A stretch of 39,736 nucleotides of DNA from positions 1-39,736 of the IMG/VR virus record IMGVR_UViG_3300021425_001894; one strand, written 5' to 3'. The translations under genes and the position numbers were made by a program. The notes below the pieces were generated by a model. It worked only from the letters and a program-made list of their open reading frames with translations, was not told where the DNA came from and did no database searches. This stretch comes from a virus. Of the stretch, positions 15,816 to 23,156 are shown piece after piece. Position 1 is the first letter of the stretch, and every line of letters begins with the position of its first letter.

Positions 15816-16357
15816 AAAATAAAGGAAAAGCAGAACTTCAACAAATATCTGATGTTGCTTGGTTAGTTCGACAAGGTAAAAATAAAATGGGTATCTTAAA
15901 TAAAGATGTTCAAAATCATTTCTTTTATATAAATGGTTCTAAAGGGATTGCTTTAGACAACGAAGAAGAAGTAGAAAACTTTTTTGGAAACTCTGATATT
16001 TTTAAAGAGCAAATTACTGTGTCTCCTACAGAGCCAGAAGCATTTTATATTAAAGGGCATTTAATAGACTATGAAACACCATATCCATTAGATCCAAGTG
16101 AGCCTAATTATGATCCTGATGTACCATTATATACTAAAACGCCTGATAGCGACATATATTATGCCGCAGGATGGTATTGTATAAATTTCGATAAGTGTTG
16201 GAAACACGGACACGGGCCTAAGTATAGCACACTTATTAAATATGGATTTAGAGGTCCTTTTAAAACAGAAGAAGAATGTAAAGTTGTTCTAAAACAAATT
16301 AATAAGGAAAGGAAAAAACATGAACGATCTACAAAAACTGATGTTGCATTTATATAA
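15809..16357 (+). CDS. Hypothetical protein
   Basis: A 182-residue soluble protein, aromatic-rich in its C-terminal half (IYYAAGWYCINFDKCWKHGHG). AAGGAG lies upstream of the ATG. No family is recognised. The gene runs 38 nt into the next small ORF. The Cys/His cluster around residues 125-135 could bind metal, which is inference. Confidence 0.65.
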   Translation: MVKNKGKAELQQISDVAWLVRQGKNKMGILNKDVQNHFFYINGSKGIALDNEEEVENFFGNSDIFKEQITVSPTEPEAFYIKGHLIDYETPYPLDPSEPNYDPDVPLYTKTPDSDIYYAAGWYCINFDKCWKHGHGPKYSTLIKYGFRGPFKTEEECKVVLKQINKERKKHERSTKTDVAFI

Positions 16358-16496
16358 CCTGCAAAAATCAGGTCATAAAGAGTTTAATGTTAATGTAGAA
16401 TGGTTACTAAGTGTTCTCAATAATCTGCCTAAAGACAAACAAGAGCAAGTCTCTAAAGAACTAGATTTAGACGGTGGAAAATTTGAAGACTTTTGA
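16320..16496 (+). CDS. 58-residue helical hypothetical protein
   Basis: It starts MNDLQKLMLHLYN with AAGGAA about 9 nt upstream. It is leucine-rich and charged, likely helical, and overlaps both neighbours. The overlap pattern and the start signal support it as a real gene. Not recognised. Confidence 0.5.
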   Translation: MNDLQKLMLHLYNLQKSGHKEFNVNVEWLLSVLNNLPKDKQEQVSKELDLDGGKFEDF

Positions 16497-16746
16497 GTTA
16501 CCTGATAATTGTGGATACAATAAAATTTTTCGGTATAATTGGATAACACCTGTGTATGGTTTATCTATGTCACTTATACCAGTTATACATGACCTATGTA
16601 AAAAAAGGTGGGGTTGGCATTTTAAACCTAACCCTGATATGAATTACAACGATGAAAAATGGTTTGAAAAACAAAATATGGTTTTATCCTTTGAAGACGA
16701 AAAAGACCTTGTTTTTGTTAAGATAAGCATAGATATTAATAAATAA
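16474..16746 (+). CDS. Small hypothetical protein with GTG start
   Basis: A 90-residue protein with many aromatic residues (WITPVYG, KRWGWHFKPNP). It is read from a GTG inside the previous gene; no strong ribosome site is visible, so coupling to that gene is likely and the exact start is uncertain. No domain is recognised. A late-like octamer overlaps its last codons. Confidence 0.55.
   Translation: MENLKTFELPDNCGYNKIFRYNWITPVYGLSMSLIPVIHDLCKKRWGWHFKPNPDMNYNDEKWFEKQNMVLSFEDEKDLVFVKISIDINK
16738..16745 (+). promoter_or_regulatory. Late-like octamer AATAAATA, leaderless position
   Basis: TAAATA is followed by exactly 5 nt and then the ATG at 16751. With T4 late spacing the first transcribed base is the A of the start codon. 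No Shine-Dalgarno fits between. The same spacing occurs at three other starts. Confidence 0.5.
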
Positions 16747-16750
16747 AAGC

Positions 16751-16966
16751 ATGAAAACAGGCACACTTAACTTTTGGAACAACAGAAAAAACTACGGCGT
16801 AGTAAATGTTGGTAAGTCAAATATATACATAAAAAGACATCATGTCACTAATCCAGCATCACCTAATGTTTTATCAGCAGGAATGGAAGTAGACTTTGAT
16901 ACTGATATAAATGGTATGGAAATTAAGTCAACGTGCGATTTAACACCTAAAACTAAAAGCGAATAA
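16751..16966 (+). CDS. Cold-shock-domain-like protein
   Basis: A 71-residue protein with the layout of a cold-shock OB fold: GTLNFWNNRKNYGVV covers the first strand and RNP1-like region (KNYGVV in place of KGFGFI), and IYIKRHHV replaces the RNP2 motif. L-x-A-G-M-E-V-D-F matches the LxxGxxVxF strand. It would bind single-stranded RNA or DNA as an RNA chaperone. The RNP motifs are divergent, so affinity is uncertain. It shares one base with the glutaredoxin start, forming a three-gene coupled unit that may be transcribed leaderless. Confidence 0.65.
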   Translation: MKTGTLNFWNNRKNYGVVNVGKSNIYIKRHHVTNPASPNVLSAGMEVDFDTDINGMEIKSTCDLTPKTKSE

Positions 16967-17196
16967 TGAAAGTAGAAATTTATAGTAAGCCGGCATGTCC
17001 ATTTTGTGTACAGGCAAAAGCATTGGCTGAGAGAGAAGGACACGAATTAACATACAAAATGCTAGATGAGGATTTTAACAGAGAAACATTAATGGAAACA
17101 TTTCCAGGTGCTAGAACATTCCCTCAAATCATTGTAGACGGAGAAAAAATAGGAGGCTTTACAGAATATAAAGCCTTAGTAGAAGCAAGTAAATAA
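16966..17196 (+). CDS. Glutaredoxin
   Basis: A 76-residue thioredoxin-fold thiol oxidoreductase with the dithiol active site C11-P-F-C14, the cis-Pro motif TFPQI and the glutathione-binding GGFTEY near the C-terminus. Such phage proteins usually reduce ribonucleotide reductase or keep cytosolic thiols reduced. It is joined to the cold-shock-like gene and to the cytochrome gene by 1-nt TAATG overlaps. No export signal. Confidence 0.95.
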   Translation: MKVEIYSKPACPFCVQAKALAEREGHELTYKMLDEDFNRETLMETFPGARTFPQIIVDGEKIGGFTEYKALVEASK

Positions 17197-17645
17197 TGAA
17201 AGAATTAGGAATGGCTTTATTAGGAACATTTGCAATAGCAATATTCTTTGGCTTTAAAATTTATCCAGACTTAGAATACACAGGCGGCACTAGTAATACT
17301 AGTTGCACAGGCGAGTGTTATGTTGCGTATGTTGAACAGTTTGGTACACCAGCAGAAATAGAGCAACGTAAAAAAGAATTAGCAAGTGCTGACGAGTTCA
17401 GTAGCATTAGAAGTTTATGGGCAGGTTGTGCCGCATGTCATGGACAAGCAGGTGAAGGTATGGCAGTATTTCCAGCATTAGCAGGTAGAGATAAATCATA
17501 TATTGTAAACAGACTCGTTCAATATAAAAACAAAGAGCAAGTTGGTGCAATGAGTAGCACTATGTGGGCACAGGCAGGAATGTTATCCGCAAAGGATATG
17601 GAAACAATTGGTGCTTTTATTGAAGCAGGCCTTCCAAGCAAATAA
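17196..17645 (+). CDS. Membrane-anchored class I cytochrome c
   Basis: A 149-residue protein with a hydrophobic N-terminal anchor at about 5-22 and a single haem-attachment motif C78-AA-C81-H82 (GCAACHGQ). The downstream SSTMWAQAGMLS motif offers M123 as the sixth ligand, as in cytochromes c4/c5/c553, followed by the family's C-terminal helix (DMETIGAFIEAG). It would be exported, loaded with haem by the host Ccm system, and carry electrons on the periplasmic side. C37 and C41 precede the haem domain in a possible extra Cys pair. An auxiliary metabolic gene influencing host respiration is the likely role. Confidence 0.88.
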   Translation: MKELGMALLGTFAIAIFFGFKIYPDLEYTGGTSNTSCTGECYVAYVEQFGTPAEIEQRKKELASADEFSSIRSLWAGCAACHGQAGEGMAVFPALAGRDKSYIVNRLVQYKNKEQVGAMSSTMWAQAGMLSAKDMETIGAFIEAGLPSK

Positions 17646-17669
17646 ACAACTGTTTTAATAGCAAAAAAA

Positions 17670-17701
17670 GATAAATATGTGTATAGGAGAATTACACATA
17701 T
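17670..17701 (+). promoter_or_regulatory. Late-like octamer overlapping an SD-in-loop hairpin
   Basis: GATAAATA at 17670-17677 overlaps the left arm of a perfect 9-bp inverted repeat (17675-17683 with 17693-17701). The 9-nt loop holds AGGAG, and the right arm includes the first two bases of the ATG at 17700. T4 late spacing puts +1 at 17683, which removes the left arm. Only read-through RNA would fold and hide the site. Confidence 0.6.
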
Positions 17702-17999
17702 GAGCAGACCTAAGCCAACAATATTACTAGAAGCGGTTAACAAGCAGACGTTTAAAGCAGAACAAATACTCTCTGCAGATGCTATTTTCAGTGTTTTCTA
17801 TGATGGTAAACCAATCAATTTAAGAACTTTACACACACTTCTTTCCTATCCTGGTCCTAAGTATAAAAAAGTTTCTTTTAGTAATAGTGGGCATGCCTTT
17901 AATTTAGCAGAACGATTAAACAAAACATTTTCTACAGATCTATTTACAGTAGTCATGCTTACCGAAGGTAAAGTGGTTACTGAAGATGACATCAAGTAA
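17700..17999 (+). CDS. Conserved hypothetical protein under hairpin control
   Basis: A 99-residue protein starting MSRPKPTILLEAV. An in-frame GTG at 17679 is rejected because the ribosome site AGGAG (17685-17689) lies after it. The protein is soluble, mixed alpha/beta and lysine-rich, with no recognised domain. The next gene overlaps its end by 14 nt. The leader described above suggests late-only translation. Confidence 0.65.
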   Translation: MSRPKPTILLEAVNKQTFKAEQILSADAIFSVFYDGKPINLRTLHTLLSYPGPKYKKVSFSNSGHAFNLAERLNKTFSTDLFTVVMLTEGKVVTEDDIK

Positions 18000-18417
18000 T
18001 AAACACATACAATATCAAATTTTAGATAAGATTATATCCTTTATCGAAGAAGGTTTATTGGAAAGCAAGTCTAGACGTCCTGGGTATAATAAAATGAATA
18101 AGTTTTATGAGCAGTTTTTAGAAGACAATAGAATACAACTTGCATATAAAATTTTTAATAACTTTAGAATAGATAATGGTGTGCCTAAAGGTATTCGCTT
18201 AACATATTTAGGAAACGAACTTCTTAAAAGACAATTTACTGCATATGACTATAGTCATAATATAGTTCCTACACCTAAAATGTATTTAGTTTTAGATCAG
18301 CAAATGAAATGGCCATATTATTTTACTAAGAAAAAGATGGTTTTTTATGATGCAGAAGATTCTGCATGGTATAAACTTAATGGTTCAGATATTTCGGCCT
18401 TTATTGATGTAATATAG
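17986..18417 (+). CDS. Hypothetical basic protein
   Basis: A 143-residue protein overlapping the end of the preceding one. It is rich in Lys, Arg and Tyr with a likely helical N-terminal half (QYQILDKIISFIEEGLL) and aromatic beta-like C-terminus. The basic middle (SKSRRPGYNKMNK) would allow nucleic-acid binding. Not recognised. Transcription ends or passes into promoter P5 directly after the stop. Confidence 0.65.
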   Translation: MTSSNKHIQYQILDKIISFIEEGLLESKSRRPGYNKMNKFYEQFLEDNRIQLAYKIFNNFRIDNGVPKGIRLTYLGNELLKRQFTAYDYSHNIVPTPKMYLVLDQQMKWPYYFTKKKMVFYDAEDSAWYKLNGSDISAFIDVI

Positions 18418-18419
18418 GC

Positions 18420-18447
18420 TTGACAATATCCTATTTTAGTGTATAAT
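18420..18447 (+). promoter_or_regulatory. Sigma-70-like promoter P5
   Basis: TTGACA at 18420-18425, a 16-bp spacer and TATAAT at 18442-18447. The leader of about 49 nt before the ATG at 18503 carries TAGGAG. Confidence 0.85.
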
Positions 18448-18502
18448 ACTTGTATGTTTAGTGTTATACTGAACTCAAATAAGTAAAAAATAGGAGATGT
18501 CA

Positions 18503-18754
18503 ATGACAATTACTAAAGAAAGCAAAGTGCTATCAGCACTTCAATCAGGTAGAACTCTAAGTTCTGCACAACTAAGAGCTCAATTCGGAGCAGGTAACCC
18601 ACAAGCAGTTATCCAAGCATTAAGATTTAAAGGTTATCCAATCTATCTTAATACTGTAACTGATACCAAAGGAAGAAGCAGAAATGTTTACAGACTTGGT
18701 ACTCCAAGCAGAGCAGTAATTGCCGCTGGTTATAAAGCAATGGCTAATTCATAA
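18503..18754 (+). CDS. Small winged-helix-like protein
   Basis: An 83-residue protein starting MTITKESKV, chosen because GGAG ends 6 nt before it; an ATG at 18497 touches the ribosome site. VLSALQSGRTLSSAQLRAQFG followed by AVIQALRFKGYPIY fits a winged helix (helix, turn, recognition helix, wing), and the RNVYRLGTPS ending adds the second strand. This family is widely conserved in marine T4-like phages without known function. It has its own promoter and terminator, so it is a monocistronic, highly expressed early gene. A regulator of transcription is a reasonable guess. Confidence 0.8.
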   Translation: MTITKESKVLSALQSGRTLSSAQLRAQFGAGNPQAVIQALRFKGYPIYLNTVTDTKGRSRNVYRLGTPSRAVIAAGYKAMANS

Positions 18755-18770
18755 GTTCTACTTATGGTAT

Positions 18771-18797
18771 AAAAAGGCACTTAGGTGCCTTTTTTTA
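18771..18797 (+). terminator. Rho-independent terminator
   Basis: A 10-bp stem, AAAAAGGCAC at 18771-18780 with GTGCCTTTTT at 18785-18794, has a TTAG loop and an 8-nt T run. It lies 17 nt after the winged-helix gene and just before promoter P6. Confidence 0.92.
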
Positions 18798-18801
18798 TGG
18801 C

Positions 18802-18829
18802 TTGACAAAAGTTAGATAATGTGTATAAT
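18802..18829 (+). promoter_or_regulatory. Sigma-70-like promoter P6
   Basis: TTGACA at 18802-18807, a 16-bp spacer and TATAAT at 18824-18829. The short leader contains TTAGGAG before the ATG at 18854. Confidence 0.85.
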
Positions 18830-18853
18830 GTATAGACAACTTAGGAGATAACA

Positions 18854-19033
18854 ATGATTATGACAGATGCAGGACCTTATAAATTTACATATAACGATAA
18901 TGAAAGTTATGATAGTAATTTTAGTGTTTGGTCTCAATTAAACACAGAAGAAAGAATTGCATTTAATGAGGAACCTTATACAAGAGAAGAGCAAGAAAAA
19001 TTATTTTCAAAACTTTTTTCAAATAAGGCTTGA
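18854..19033 (+). CDS. 59-residue acidic hypothetical protein
   Basis: A short protein starting MIMTDAGPYKFTYN with AGGAG 6 nt upstream and its own promoter, which together make it a convincing gene. It is acidic and hydrophilic with a helical end (TREEQEKLFSKLF). Its stop codon is part of the -35 box of promoter P7. Small strongly expressed early phage proteins often redirect host machinery, but no target can be named. Confidence 0.7.
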   Translation: MIMTDAGPYKFTYNDNESYDSNFSVWSQLNTEERIAFNEEPYTREEQEKLFSKLFSNKA

Positions 19034-19057
19034 CTTAGAGTAATTTTTTGTTATACT
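19030..19057 (+). promoter_or_regulatory. Sigma-70-like promoter P7 (MoxR)
   Basis: TTGACT at 19030-19035, a 16-bp spacer and TATACT at 19052-19057 with extended TGT. The leader ends with ATTAAGGAGTAACTAA (19073-19088), identical over 16 nt to the leader of the VWA gene at 21474-21489. Confidence 0.85.
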
Positions 19058-19090
19058 ATTTGTATAGGTTAAATTAAGGAGTAACTAAAA

Positions 19091-20197
19091 ATGGAAACAT
19101 TAAACGTAAGAGCAAAATCAGTAAAGCCAATTATTCTAAGGGCTTTAAAAGTAAACAGACCAATTTTTATCTGGGGAGCACCTGGAATTGGTAAATCTGA
19201 ATTAGTGCAAGGACTTGTTGACGAAGGTGAACTAGGAAATGCTCTAATGATAGATATGAGGTTGGCATTATTAGAGCCAACTGATCTAAGAGGGTATCCT
19301 TTTAGAAATCCTGAAAACAACACAATGGAATGGAGCCCGCCAAGTGACTTGCCTAGTCAAGATCTTGCAGACTCATATGACAATGTTGTATTGTTTTTAG
19401 ACGAATTAAATTCAGCACCTCCAAGTGTACAGGCGGCGGCTTATCAGTTAGTATTGAACAGACGTATTGGACAATACAATTTACCTGATAATGTAAAAAT
19501 TATTGCGGCAGGTAACCGTGAAACTGACAGAGGTGTTACTTATAGAATGCCTGCACCGTTGGCTAACAGGTTTAGACATATTAATATGGAAGTAAACTTT
19601 GAAGATTGGTCTCAATGGGCAATGCAAAATACAATACATCCTGATGTTATAGGATATTTAAGTTTTTCAAAAGGTGATCTTTTTGACTTTGATGCAAAAA
19701 GCAGTTCACAATCATTTGCAACACCAAGAAGTTGGACCTTTGTAAGTGAGATGTTGGCGGCAGATGGCTTCGATAACGCAGATGCTTTTGAGCAGAAAGC
19801 CGAGATAGCAGGTGCTATTGGAGAAGGAATGGCAATCAAGTTTGTAGAACACAGAAAGATTGCTAGTAAACTACCTAACCCTGACCAAATTATTGGCGGA
19901 GAAGTTAAAAAACTAGATACTAAACTGTCTAAGGAAATATCTGCAAAATACTCACTAGTAGTAGGACTTGCATATGAGCTTAATGAAATGTTTAAAGAAA
20001 ATGGCATTGACGATAAGTTCAGGAAGGCCCTTAATAATACTGTTAAGTTCAGTTATGATAACTTTGAGCCTGAAATGGTAGTGTTTTTATTTAAAACAAT
20101 CATGAAAGATTATCAGATTAGGTTCAATGTTAGAACTGATCTTGATAAAGAACTTCATAAAACATTTAGTGAGAGGTATACAAAATACATAGCCTAA
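19091..20197 (+). CDS. MoxR-type AAA+ ATPase
   Basis: A 368-residue ATPase. Walker A is GAPGIGKS at 29-36, Walker B VVLFLDE at 99-105, sensor 1 AAGNRETD at 139-146, and the PLANRF motif at 156-161 carries the likely arginine finger. MoxR proteins act as chaperones that insert metals or remodel partners, almost always with a von Willebrand A (VWA) protein. The partner here is the gene at 21489, with a matching promoter and leader. The two are separated by a glycosyltransferase-like gene, which is unusual for the family. The stop is followed by a structured region and terminator. Confidence 0.93.
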   Translation: METLNVRAKSVKPIILRALKVNRPIFIWGAPGIGKSELVQGLVDEGELGNALMIDMRLALLEPTDLRGYPFRNPENNTMEWSPPSDLPSQDLADSYDNVVLFLDELNSAPPSVQAAAYQLVLNRRIGQYNLPDNVKIIAAGNRETDRGVTYRMPAPLANRFRHINMEVNFEDWSQWAMQNTIHPDVIGYLSFSKGDLFDFDAKSSSQSFATPRSWTFVSEMLAADGFDNADAFEQKAEIAGAIGEGMAIKFVEHRKIASKLPNPDQIIGGEVKKLDTKLSKEISAKYSLVVGLAYELNEMFKENGIDDKFRKALNNTVKFSYDNFEPEMVVFLFKTIMKDYQIRFNVRTDLDKELHKTFSERYTKYIA

Positions 20198-20214
20198 TGG
20201 AGAGGCGATAGTTT

Positions 20215-20264
20215 AAACTCGAGTACCTACCTATGTTACTCCCTACCTAAGAATGCTCGAGTTT
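20215..20264 (+). other. Long-loop hairpin upstream of terminator
   Basis: A perfect 9-bp stem, AAACTCGAG at 20215-20223 with CTCGAGTTT at 20256-20264, encloses a 32-nt loop with two ACCTA-type repeats. It stacks directly on the terminator that follows. It may be a regulatory 3' UTR or a small RNA. Confidence 0.5.
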
Positions 20265-20265
20265 G

Positions 20266-20295
20266 ATCCCCCTGGTAACAGGGGGATTTTTTATT
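20266..20295 (+). terminator. Strong Rho-independent terminator
   Basis: ATCCCCCTG at 20266-20274 pairs with CAGGGGGAT at 20279-20287 around a GTAA (GNRA) loop, followed by a T run. It ends the MoxR transcript. Confidence 0.95.
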
Positions 20296-20419
20296 GAACC
20301 GTGTAGTAGAGTGCCTGAAAACAGTAGGGCCAGATGTTACTACAATATGGCAAAAGCCTAGTTGAAAGATCCGTTAGTATAGTATGTCCTAGAAAGCGGA
20401 TTTTCCCTTTTAAATAAAC
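20296..20419 (+). other. Gene-free structured stretch before the glycosyltransferase
   Basis: No ORF is supported. A 7-bp stem (TGTAGTA at 20302-20308 with TACTACA at 20338-20344) and a 5-bp stem (ATCCG at 20369-20373 with CGGAT at 20397-20401, followed by a T-rich run) suggest a folded transcript. No clear -35/-10 pair is seen, so the source of any transcript is unknown. Confidence 0.35.
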
Positions 20420-20427
20420 TATAAATA
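20420..20427 (+). promoter_or_regulatory. Late promoter TATAAATA, leaderless position
   Basis: An exact match to the T4 late promoter octamer. It is followed by 5 nt and the ATG at 20433, so the expected +1 is the A of the start codon. No ribosome site lies between. Confidence 0.65.
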
Positions 20428-20432
20428 TAATT

Positions 20433-21443
20433 ATGTCATTATGGTACACACAAGGTTTTACTACCGACGCCGCAGAGCCTGATAATATAATAGGTATCCA
20501 CGATTTAAAGATTCAACAAAAAATTTTAAACCAATTAAATGATAACGATTGTTTAATAGATACTACTTGGATAAAACCTACTGATAAATTAGAAAAAGTT
20601 TTAGAGACTTGTAGAAAAGAAAATAAAAGAATATATTGCTATAGTGGTCCTGATTGGGATAATTATTATAGTCCTCCTAATGAAGACCATAAAAGGTTAA
20701 GAGAGTTCGCTGAAGTACATAATGCATTAAAAGAATATAATGTTACATACATTGGTAATCGTTTGGGTCAGCATTATTTTAGTTTCTGGGTAGATTTTGT
20801 GTATGAAAATTTAAGTGGATATACACAATTTGACCCTTATAATTTTAATGATGAAATCAAACCATTTATGTGTCTCAATAGAAAACCTCATCGTCATAGA
20901 GTTGAACTAACAAATTTATTAGAAAAACGTAACTTATCAACTTTAGGGCATGTTAGTATAGGTGGAGAGAGAGTCTTTTTGCAAACTGATATAATTAATC
21001 CTGAAGGTGATAAAGCAGTAGGCGGAGACATAGGAATTACAAACGATATTAGTACTTTAGGGCATCCTCATAATTGGAACAGCCATTTTCTTAATGTGGT
21101 TACAGAAACTACAACATATTCTGATGTATTTATAACAGAAAAAACACTGAAGCCTATTTTAGGAAAACGTCCTTTTATTATTTTAGGTGATTATAATTTA
21201 TATAAATTATTACAAGATTGGGGATTCGATACTTTTGATGATTTATTTGGTACAGGATATAATACAACTAACCATGAAAAAAGAATAGATTGGATAATCA
21301 ATGTTATAACAGATATTGTTAAAGAGAATAACTTTAAAGATATGCTAAACGACCTTAAGCCTAGATTAGAACATAATTATGAAAACTTCATAAGGATTGC
21401 AAAGATCAATAGAAGAAACATAGAGAATCTACTTGACAAATAA
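20433..21443 (+). CDS. Glycosyltransferase-like protein, EKTxKP family (copy 1)
   Basis: A 336-residue protein. Its C-terminal FITEKTLKPILGKRPFIILG followed by LQDWGFDTF resembles the acceptor/donor region of fucosyltransferase-like (GT10) and related marine phage enzymes. A central KPFMCLNRKPHRHRVEL motif is also family-typical. The assignment as glycosyltransferase is inference from these patterns. A paralogue lies at 26455 (INEKTLKPIACLQPFILNG). It is inserted between MoxR and its VWA partner and has a late-type leaderless promoter, unlike them, so it belongs to a different expression class. Confidence 0.65.
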   Translation: MSLWYTQGFTTDAAEPDNIIGIHDLKIQQKILNQLNDNDCLIDTTWIKPTDKLEKVLETCRKENKRIYCYSGPDWDNYYSPPNEDHKRLREFAEVHNALKEYNVTYIGNRLGQHYFSFWVDFVYENLSGYTQFDPYNFNDEIKPFMCLNRKPHRHRVELTNLLEKRNLSTLGHVSIGGERVFLQTDIINPEGDKAVGGDIGITNDISTLGHPHNWNSHFLNVVTETTTYSDVFITEKTLKPILGKRPFIILGDYNLYKLLQDWGFDTFDDLFGTGYNTTNHEKRIDWIINVITDIVKENNFKDMLNDLKPRLEHNYENFIRIAKINRRNIENLLDK

Positions 21444-21460
21444 CACTTTTTTGCTATAAT
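21433..21460 (+). promoter_or_regulatory. Sigma-70-like promoter P8 (VWA)
   Basis: TTGACA at 21433-21438 (overlapping the end of the upstream gene), a 16-bp spacer and TATAAT at 21455-21460 with extended TGC. The leader holds a 6-bp hairpin (TAGTTA at 21468-21473 with TAACTA at 21483-21488) whose loop carries AAGGAG. Confidence 0.88.
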
Positions 21461-21488
21461 AATGGTATAGTTAATTAAGGAGTAACTA

Positions 21489-22811
21489 ATGTCAGATACA
21501 AAAAGTGCAAAGACAGAAAGACCACAAGATAGAGTTGCTAAAGCTCTAACAGAAATACCTGAAACATCTTTAACGTCTGTAGAAATAGAAGATAAACTTA
21601 TTAAGGCAAGGATAGAAATGTTAATTTCTGCTCCTTTCTTTGGTAATTTGGCTACTAGACTTAGATTTAAAGATGCTACAGAATGGTGTCCTACTCTTGC
21701 AACTGACGGCAGATACTTTTACTATAACAGGAACTTTGTTGCGGCAATGAGCGATGGCGAAATTGTATTTGGTATTGGTCATGAAGTATTGCATTGTGTG
21801 TATGATCACTTTGATGCAACTAGACGTGGCGACAGAGATCCACGTTTATGGAATATTGCAAACGACTATGTTATTAATGCTGATTTAATTGATGCTAAAA
21901 TTGGAGAGGAGATCAAATTAGTACAAATTTGTTTTGATTGGAAATATAGAGGTATGGTATCTGAAGAAATTTATGATGACCTATTCCAACAAGCAAAAGA
22001 AGAAGGCAGGGTAATTGATGTTGAATCTTTTGATATGCATTTAGACAGAGGAGAAGGAGACGACGAAGGAGCAACTGGAGAAGGTGGAGAAGCCAATTCT
22101 GAAGGTGGCGACGAAAAAGGTCCTGCAAAATATACTGCTGAAGAAAAAGAGCAGATTTCACAAGAGTTTAAAAATGCTACTATGCAGGCCGCCAAGGCGG
22201 CTGGTGCTGGTAATTTGCCAGGTGGTGTTAAAAGAGTTCTTGATAAATTGTTAAATCCGCAACTTGATTGGAGACAATTAATTGCTATGCAAATTCAGAG
22301 TGTTATAAAGAGTGATTATACTTATCAGACACCTAGCAGAAAAGGTCTTAATGAAGGTTTTTACTTGCCAGGAATGGACAGAGAAACTACAATAGATGTT
22401 GCAATATCCATGGACGTATCAGGTTCTATATATGATGAAATGTTGCGAGACTTTTTATCAGAAGTTAAAGGTATTATGGATCAGTATACTGATTTTAGAA
22501 TACATTTATTCTGTTTTGATACTGAAGTCCATAATCCTGTAACATTTACACCACACAATATGGAAGAGTTTTTAGAATACGACATTCAAGGTGGTGGCGG
22601 TACTGAATTCGATTGTGTATTTGATTATATGAAAGATGCAGGTATTGTTCCTAAGAAACATATTATGTTTACTGACGGATATCCTTGGGGTAGTTGGGGT
22701 GATGAAAACTATTGTGATACTTTATTTATAGTACATGGCTCAGGCTATGGAGGCAAGAGTCCTGTAGCACCTTTTGGTATTACAGTACCTTATACTAGAG
22801 AAAATGATTAA
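21489..22811 (+). CDS. VWA-domain protein with metallopeptidase-like N-terminus (DUF2201-like)
   Basis: A 440-residue MoxR partner. Residues 98-102 read HEVLH, a HExxH zinc-protease motif, followed by IANDYVINADL, typical of the DUF2201 N-terminal domain. A Gly/Glu-rich linker runs from about 183 to 212. The C-terminal VWA domain has the MIDAS DxSxS at 309-313 and a later FTDG strand. MoxR and VWA proteins usually form a metal- or cofactor-insertion or protein-remodelling machine; the zinc motif suggests proteolysis or a structural metal. The shared leader with the MoxR gene supports co-expression. Target unknown. Confidence 0.9.
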   Translation: MSDTKSAKTERPQDRVAKALTEIPETSLTSVEIEDKLIKARIEMLISAPFFGNLATRLRFKDATEWCPTLATDGRYFYYNRNFVAAMSDGEIVFGIGHEVLHCVYDHFDATRRGDRDPRLWNIANDYVINADLIDAKIGEEIKLVQICFDWKYRGMVSEEIYDDLFQQAKEEGRVIDVESFDMHLDRGEGDDEGATGEGGEANSEGGDEKGPAKYTAEEKEQISQEFKNATMQAAKAAGAGNLPGGVKRVLDKLLNPQLDWRQLIAMQIQSVIKSDYTYQTPSRKGLNEGFYLPGMDRETTIDVAISMDVSGSIYDEMLRDFLSEVKGIMDQYTDFRIHLFCFDTEVHNPVTFTPHNMEEFLEYDIQGGGGTEFDCVFDYMKDAGIVPKKHIMFTDGYPWGSWGDENYCDTLFIVHGSGYGGKSPVAPFGITVPYTREND

Positions 22812-23142
22812 TTACACAACTGTTCTTACTAGAGAAGATTGGCAAAATTTACATGGTAACGAAGTATTTGTTACTATGTTGCGTAATAAAGTCAAAGTTG
22901 AAATACAAAAAGATAGAAAAGTTGTTAGGAATTCTGACGATTACAGAGCATCTGGTGAGGATTCATTACTAGACATTGTACTTGAATACATTAAAACAAT
23001 ACCTGAGGATCTTGTTTATTATGATATAGAAGATGTTTTTGGACATAAAACTATATATGTATATTTTGCAAGTCCCATAGACAAGGAAAACTTTTATCAT
23101 TACTATAATATGCAATCAGGTATAGAAGAAATAAGAAAATAG
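22804..23142 (+). CDS. Hypothetical protein
   Basis: A 112-residue protein starting MINYTTVLTRED; the ATG overlaps the VWA gene end by 8 nt, while an earlier in-frame Met lies far inside it. It is soluble, with alternating charged and beta-like segments (HKTIYVYFASP). Not recognised. Likely translated from the VWA transcript by coupling. Confidence 0.65.
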   Translation: MINYTTVLTREDWQNLHGNEVFVTMLRNKVKVEIQKDRKVVRNSDDYRASGEDSLLDIVLEYIKTIPEDLVYYDIEDVFGHKTIYVYFASPIDKENFYHYYNMQSGIEEIRK

Positions 23143-23156
23143 ACCATTTTTATTAC

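Noticed and set aside
18463-18468. Second -10-like TATACT after promoter P5
   Set aside because: No matching -35 box at 16-17 bp; P5 itself explains transcription.
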